Assembly (NCBI GenBank): GCA_001769655.1
Contig: MEPC01000035.1
Coordinates: forward strand, 20,586-84,585
DNA: 64,000 nt
DNA from: Bacteroidetes bacterium RIFCSPLOWO2_12_FULL_37_12
Lineage (GTDB): Bacteria > Bacteroidota > Bacteroidia > 2-12-FULL-37-12
Direction of reading: 5' to 3'
The translations under genes were made by a program, and so were the position numbers. The notes below the pieces were generated by a model. That model had not been told where the DNA came from. It searched no databases and was given only the letters and a program-made list of their open reading frames with translations. This document shows positions 59,428-64,000 of the stretch, piece by piece (the stretch's first letter is position 1; every line of letters starts with the position of its first letter).

Positions 59428-61767
59428 ATGAAATCTTTCCATTTAAAATTCTGTTTAGTTGTATTTTCAACTCTTTACTTTACTCTTTTTCTTTTTCCAT
59501 TACAAATACAAGCACAAACCACAATTTCTGGTGGATTAGTTTATGGTACGTGGAACATTACCGGCTCACCCTATAGAGTTCAGGGAAGTATTATGATACC
59601 TGCTGATTCAACACTTACCATAGAACCAGGCGTTAAGATAGAATTTGAAGGTGTTTACAAACTACTTGTGTTAGGAAAACTAATAGCAGTTGGAAATCAA
59701 AGTGACAGTATCACGTTTACTGCAATTGATACTACAAGCGGTTGGAAAGGAATACGATATGACGGGATAACTTCCACACAGGACTCTTCTCTATTTGTTT
59801 TTTGCAAATTTCTTTATGGAAAAGCAACAGGAACAAGTCCGGAAAATAATGGAGGAGGACTATTCATTATGAGCTTTTCTAAAATAATGATTAAAAATTC
59901 TATTTTTTATAGATGTAGCGCTTATAATGGAGGTGGAATTTATTGCAATTATAGCAACCCTATAATTTCAAACAATACACTTTTAAACAATTTTGTTACA
60001 AAGGGTGGTGGCGGTATTTGTTGCAACAATTATAGTAATCCTGTTATTTCAAACAATACTATTTCAAACAATACAGCATCTTCTTGGGGCGGTGGAATTT
60101 ATTGCATCAATAGTAGCAGTCCAAATATTTCAAATAATACATTTACAAATAATTCCTCAGATTATGGTGGTGGTATTTATTGCGCGTACGGTAACAAATA
60201 CCCTATTATTTCAGATAATACATTTTCAAATAATTCATCAGGATTAGGTGGTGGAATTTTTTGCGACGGTAGTAGTCCTGTCATTTCAAATAATTCCTTT
60301 TCAAACAATTTGGCTACTATCGGAGGGGGTGGGATTTATTGCTACAATACCAGTTACCCAATTATTTCAAACAATACTATTTCAAACAATTCAACACCTA
60401 AAGGAGGGGGAATTTATTGTCAAGGCAGTAGTCCTACTATTTCAAACAACATTTTTTTTAATAATTCCGCTTCTGCTGATGGCGGTGGACTATATTTTAC
60501 CTACAGTAATTCTACCATTTTATATAATACAATTTCAAACAATTCTGCATCTTTGAATGGCGGTGCATTTTATCTACTCGGGGGTAGTCCTACCCTTTCA
60601 AATAACGCCATTTCAAACAATACAGCTTCATCCAATGGTGGTGGAATTTATTGCATTTCAACTAGTAAACCGGCAATTTTAAATAACACCATTTCAAACA
60701 ATTCAGCTACTACTGGTGGCGGATTATTTTGCAATACCAACAGTGATCCTACATTACGAAATACAATTTTATGGGGAAATGTTGCAAGCACAAGCGGGGC
60801 TCAGGTTTATTTGTACGATGAAGCCAGTGATCCTGATTTTTATTATTGTGATATTCAAGGTGGCACTGCCGCTTTTTCGCTCAACGGTAATTTTTATCTA
60901 GGAACTTATCAAAATAATATCGACACTGACCCATTTTTTGTGTCTCCGTCAGGCGGTAGTGGCACTGGTTTTAATGGGTTAACTGCTAATTGGTCATTGC
61001 AAAATTCCTCGCCTTGTATTGATGCTGGGACATACGATACTACAGGTCTAAATATACCCGCTACCGACATTGGCGGAAGTCCACGCATCAATAATGGAAG
61101 GATAGACATGGGTGCATACGAAAACCAATGCTCCTCTTCTTCTTACCAAACTATTACTGCCTGTGACAGCTTCACTTGGAAAAGTTACTCTTATTCTACT
61201 TCAGGAATTTACACAGATACAATATCCAATATAGCGGGTTGTGATAGTTTAATTACACTGAACCTTACAATTAACAAATCGCCAAACGTAACATTAATAT
61301 TAAATGAAGACACTTTTTGCCATTATTCCAATGAATATTTACTTTCAGGAGGTTTTCCGGAAGGAGGTAATTATTTTGGAGCAGGTGTAGTCGGAAATAA
61401 TTTTAATCCGGCAATTCCAGGAGTTGGTTTTCACACCATTTCTTATTCCATTACAGACGGAAATAATTGCTCTGATAGTGCCACAGCACAAGTGGTTGTA
61501 GAAATTTGTACAGGTATTAGTGCATTAACAGAACAAAATATTCACTTCTCTATTTACCCAAATCCAACTAATGGAATATTCAAATTGCTACCACCCACAT
61601 TATCAAATGGAAAAATTAAAATTTATAATACACTTGGCTTGGTTGTATTTGAGAGGACTTTTCAAAAGGAAGGTATTGATTTCTCATATAAGAAACCAGG
61701 AATGTATTTTCTGGAAATGTTACAGGACGGAAAAATAATTTACAAACAGAAAATTATTTTAGAATAA
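59428..61767 (+). CDS. secreted right-handed beta-helix protein with T9SS tail
   Basis: 779 residues. Signal peptide (ends IQAQ). N-terminal strand region (GSIMIPADSTLTIEPGVKIEFEG). About 13 imperfect beta-helix rungs of 22-25 residues (residues about 150-450) with the consensus ISNNTxSNNxAxxxGGGIYC. A cysteine-containing domain (SYQTITACDSFTWKSYSYSTSG) and a C-terminal T9SS type A sorting domain (IHFSIYPNPTNGIFKL; PGMYFLEMLQDGKIIYKQK) follow. A surface-exposed polysaccharide-binding or -degrading role is possible; no catalytic residues can be named. Confidence 0.88.
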   Translation: MKSFHLKFCLVVFSTLYFTLFLFPLQIQAQTTISGGLVYGTWNITGSPYRVQGSIMIPADSTLTIEPGVKIEFEGVYKLLVLGKLIAVGNQSDSITFTAIDTTSGWKGIRYDGITSTQDSSLFVFCKFLYGKATGTSPENNGGGLFIMSFSKIMIKNSIFYRCSAYNGGGIYCNYSNPIISNNTLLNNFVTKGGGGICCNNYSNPVISNNTISNNTASSWGGGIYCINSSSPNISNNTFTNNSSDYGGGIYCAYGNKYPIISDNTFSNNSSGLGGGIFCDGSSPVISNNSFSNNLATIGGGGIYCYNTSYPIISNNTISNNSTPKGGGIYCQGSSPTISNNIFFNNSASADGGGLYFTYSNSTILYNTISNNSASLNGGAFYLLGGSPTLSNNAISNNTASSNGGGIYCISTSKPAILNNTISNNSATTGGGLFCNTNSDPTLRNTILWGNVASTSGAQVYLYDEASDPDFYYCDIQGGTAAFSLNGNFYLGTYQNNIDTDPFFVSPSGGSGTGFNGLTANWSLQNSSPCIDAGTYDTTGLNIPATDIGGSPRINNGRIDMGAYENQCSSSSYQTITACDSFTWKSYSYSTSGIYTDTISNIAGCDSLITLNLTINKSPNVTLILNEDTFCHYSNEYLLSGGFPEGGNYFGAGVVGNNFNPAIPGVGFHTISYSITDGNNCSDSATAQVVVEICTGISALTEQNIHFSIYPNPTNGIFKLLPPTLSNGKIKIYNTLGLVVFERTFQKEGIDFSYKKPGMYFLEMLQDGKIIYKQKIILE
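59930..60740 (+). repeat. tandem beta-helix repeat DNA
   Basis: Repeats of about 66-75 bp carry TTTCAAACAATAC/TTCC and GGTGGTGGAATTTATTGC, encoding one helix rung each. Neighbouring copies are highly similar, so recombination or slippage could change rung number. Confidence 0.65.
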
Positions 61768-61872
61768 CTGAAGTAATGCTGTATCTGAGTCAACCTACTT
61801 CTTTCCCTACTGCTTTAAACATTATTTATTAGAACTAATTTAATTATTTAATGATAAAAATTGGGGCACAAA

Positions 61873-62763
61873 CTAAAAAGCTCTCTCCAATGTAAACATA
61901 AAATATTGGTTGGATTTTTTTTCACCAGTAGCAGTATTGCGAATGTAAACCGGTTTTATTTGCATCCTTCTAAAACACAATCGCCATCCTACCACTAAAT
62001 AGTTACTATTTTGAAAATGATTATCATCTTCATTTTTACGGTTGATTAATTCGAAAATAAAACCAAATGAATTATCCACCGAAATCTGTCCGGAAACAGC
62101 ATATAAATACCCCTTTTTATCGAAATCCTGTTTACCGGTTCCGGCTGTTAACGAAATGTTATTCAAATTATTTCCAACAGTCAAAGTACCTCTGATACCG
62201 TTAAAGAAGTCATCTCTTCCTCCTAAATAATACATATACCCAACTCCTGCATGAAAATATTTATTGTAAGAGTAATTTATTCTGGGATGAATATGGATGC
62301 TTCCTAAAGCTATTCCGCCTGATATAGAAAAATATTTTGCAAAAGAAAATTGTACTGCATTATAAACTATGGTGTTGTTAATATATTGAATTTCAGTTTC
62401 ATCAGAACTTATTGAAGTAGGTGTAAAAAAATATCTCCAGCAAGTAGGGGGTTTGGGCACCCATAATTCCTTAGGAATATTTGAAGTATCTTTTTTTACA
62501 TCACTATCCGTTTTTATTTTTAATGTTCTAATGGATTTTATTTCTTTAGAGGGAATGTAAACCTCACCGACATTTTTTTGAAGTATAATAACTTCTTTTT
62601 CTTTGATGCCTACCAACTGTCCTCGTATCTCTGCATGATAGGTTTTTACTATCACATCCTCATTTATATAATTATTGAAATTTATGTTTGGCTGTGCATT
62701 AGCTTCAATGTCCATGAATGTAATTAAAAAACAAAAATAAAAAAGGTAAAGTAATATTTTCAT
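61873..62763 (-). CDS. exported beta-barrel-like protein, unknown family
   Basis: 296 residues. Signal peptide (1-24, ends ANAQ). N-terminal small beta domain (about 30-85: ITYHAEIRGQLVGIKEKEVIILQKNVGEVYIPSKEIKSIR region), then a barrel-like part (NTIVYNAVQFSFAKYFSISGGIALG; YLYAVSGQISVDNSFGFIFEL). The N-terminal domain resembles that of the neighbouring gene, so the two are likely paralogues. Seven bp downstream of the 62771 gene on the same strand. Confidence 0.6.
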   Translation of the reverse strand: MKILLYLFYFCFLITFMDIEANAQPNINFNNYINEDVIVKTYHAEIRGQLVGIKEKEVIILQKNVGEVYIPSKEIKSIRTLKIKTDSDVKKDTSNIPKELWVPKPPTCWRYFFTPTSISSDETEIQYINNTIVYNAVQFSFAKYFSISGGIALGSIHIHPRINYSYNKYFHAGVGYMYYLGGRDDFFNGIRGTLTVGNNLNNISLTAGTGKQDFDKKGYLYAVSGQISVDNSFGFIFELINRKNEDDNHFQNSNYLVVGWRLCFRRMQIKPVYIRNTATGEKKSNQYFMFTLERAF

Positions 62764-62770
62764 AAGATTA

Positions 62771-63904
62771 TCAGAATTTAAAGATAAAGCCGAAAACCCA
62801 CCATTCTTCCCGGGAATAAATTTTATCTTCCGGGTTCAATAAAAATGCTAAAAATAAATCCGTACTTCTCATAGAAATTTTTATCCCGTTGAAAGAAAAA
62901 AACTGATAATTCAAAACACCCTGTTTGAGTTGTATGTCCTCCCGGAAATGATAATTAATACGTAATGGGACAAACCAATTTTCGGAAAAGAAAGCCAATG
63001 CCCTGCTGATATACGAAATGCCGCTAAACGTTAAAGCCGGTTGGTAAATTTTTGTTTTTGAATAAATTTCGTAAGCAAAACCTGCAGTGACACAACTTTT
63101 AGGTGTTCCATACGAATATAAATTATAAACAAATCCATGACTATTTTCATAAGTAGTATCAAAAAAGTACGATTTATAACGTAACCCGTATGAACGGTAG
63201 CTGTATTTACGTATTTGATTAAACAAATTTGAATATACAAACCCTACGTTTGTAGCAAAATAAGGAGTTATGTACCATGGTTTATTAATATGAAACCAAA
63301 AGATAGGAAAACGATTAATGGAAAAATCCCATTCATAACCTGCCCCCAGGGAAAATTGGTTAAAAAGATAAAATTTTAAATTGTGAGTTAAAGTTGTACC
63401 ATTTAAAAAAACACGGAAATAATGGTCGTTTAATATTGGAAAGGATGACTCAGAAAATAAAATGAAAGGGGAATTAGGTGACTTGAAATGATAGTTCTTG
63501 AAAGAAACATATTTTTTCTCTGATTTTATAGTATCGACAATATTATAATAATAGTGATATTTGATTTTATGCATGTTTTTAAACCAAACTCCGGTTTTAT
63601 CATAGCCCAATATTGACCCATACAATCTGACTTTATTTTTGAAATATATTAAATCATTCCTTAATGGATGTATAAATTTTATTTTTTCAATGCTTTTTTT
63701 GGGAATGGGTAGCGTATCCATTCTGGATGTTTTTAGAAATACAAAGGAATCATTTCTATCTATAAATTCCCCGGCAATTAAAGATGAATCCGATAGGGTA
63801 ATAATTACATCGGAAGTAGGGTTTATAAAAACAGAATCTATGTTTTGGGCGATACCCTCCTCCAGAGAAAAAAGTACTATTAATATGTAAATAAATGCAG
63901 TCAT
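62771..63904 (-). CDS. exported beta-barrel-like protein, unknown family
   Basis: 377 residues. Hydrophobic start (MTAFIYILIVLFSLEEGIAQ, signal peptide). N-terminal domain (about 25-80: DVIITLSDSSLIAGEFIDRN; LPIPKKSIEKIKF) of strand-turn-strand type that looks related to that of the next gene, then barrel strands (FSLGAGYEWDFSIN; YISRALAFFSENWFVPLRINYHF). First gene of a two-gene unit. Function unknown. Confidence 0.6.
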   Translation of the reverse strand: MTAFIYILIVLFSLEEGIAQNIDSVFINPTSDVIITLSDSSLIAGEFIDRNDSFVFLKTSRMDTLPIPKKSIEKIKFIHPLRNDLIYFKNKVRLYGSILGYDKTGVWFKNMHKIKYHYYYNIVDTIKSEKKYVSFKNYHFKSPNSPFILFSESSFPILNDHYFRVFLNGTTLTHNLKFYLFNQFSLGAGYEWDFSINRFPIFWFHINKPWYITPYFATNVGFVYSNLFNQIRKYSYRSYGLRYKSYFFDTTYENSHGFVYNLYSYGTPKSCVTAGFAYEIYSKTKIYQPALTFSGISYISRALAFFSENWFVPLRINYHFREDIQLKQGVLNYQFFSFNGIKISMRSTDLFLAFLLNPEDKIYSREEWWVFGFIFKF

Positions 63905-63925
63905 TTCTGTTAGATTAATTTATAC

Positions 63926-64000
63926 CTCTATACCCTTAACCCCTTATACCCTTATACCCTTATACCCTTATACCCTTATACCCTTATACCCTTATACCCT
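63926..64000. repeat. 8-bp satellite TATACCCT, running off the window
   Basis: From about 63945 the sequence is an uninterrupted run of TATACCCT units (at least six full copies); 63926-63944 is a degenerate start. The same word composes the hairpins at 20421-20510 and 32254-32345. The array may be longer beyond the window or be compressed in assembly. Confidence 0.8.

Noticed and set aside
59993..60901. Three long ORFs in another frame of the beta-helix gene
   Set aside because: Produced by the repeat structure; no signal or start context and the other frame is clearly the real gene.
63926..64000. Telomere-like repeat at the window end
   Set aside because: Same word occurs in internal hairpins and bacterial chromosomes of this type are circular; simple satellite is more likely.

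Overview
The window looks like a chromosomal segment of a low-GC member of the Bacteroidota. The evidence is a scattered type IX secretion (T9SS) gene set (PorT, PorQ, PorE-like, PorU2, PorV2), T9SS-sorted substrates, a TonB receptor/DUF4249 pair, a split glycine decarboxylase subunit, and Bacteroidota-type promoters (TAnnTTTG -7 boxes) in front of many genes. I cannot place it below phylum from the sequence alone.

Region 1 (about 1-9600) is accessory DNA. Seven genes, all on the + strand, sit in segments whose 5' end (GTT-xxxx) is the exact reverse complement of their own 3' end (xxxx-AAC): GTTATCGGCT/AGCCGATAAC, GTTAGGCAC/GTGCCTAAC (twice) and GTTAGCGGAAA/TTTCCGCTAAC. At least two junctions (1042-1254 and 5959-6072) fold into long imperfect hairpins. 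This is the layout of integron gene cassettes with attC sites, with no integrase in view (a CALIN-like array). The cargo is a beta-barrel-like exported protein, a 1445-residue protein with a phosphoribosyltransferase-like N-terminus and a nucleoside-phosphorylase C-terminus, a two-gene membrane/coiled-coil module, a toxin-antitoxin-like pair, and a SRPBCC protein. A tRNA-Gly/tRNA-Ser pair closes the region. The giant PRTase-phosphorylase protein is the best candidate here for an undescribed system, probably conflict or nucleotide related, but its function is inference.

Region 2 (about 9.8-32.3 kb) is housekeeping: purH/purN, yicC, rbfA, DsbD, Ppx/GppA, glutathione peroxidase, an M28 peptidase, an XRE regulator, tRNA-Ser(UGA), a frameshifted NTF2-like gene, an OmpA-type lipoprotein, valS, DUF1573, an aminotransferase, a DUF1343 protein coupled to fmt, and dnaB.

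Region 3 (about 32.3-59 kb) carries envelope and secretion functions: a long minus-strand run porV2, porU2, ribE, apt, two tandem PorE-like genes, gcvPA, ubiE, porT; then tyrS; a T9SS-tailed protein; a TonB receptor/DUF4249 pair; and a lon-porQ-hslU run mixing proteostasis with T9SS.

Region 4 (59.4-64 kb) has a secreted beta-helix protein with a T9SS tail and two adjacent exported beta-barrel-like proteins of unknown function. The window ends inside an 8-bp satellite.

Intergenic regions are rich in small palindromic elements: REP-like palindromes (window start, 50.2-50.6 kb, and in frame inside dsbD), MITE-like hairpins with shared termini but different cores, and TATACCCT-type hairpins. Several of them supply or abut stop codons.
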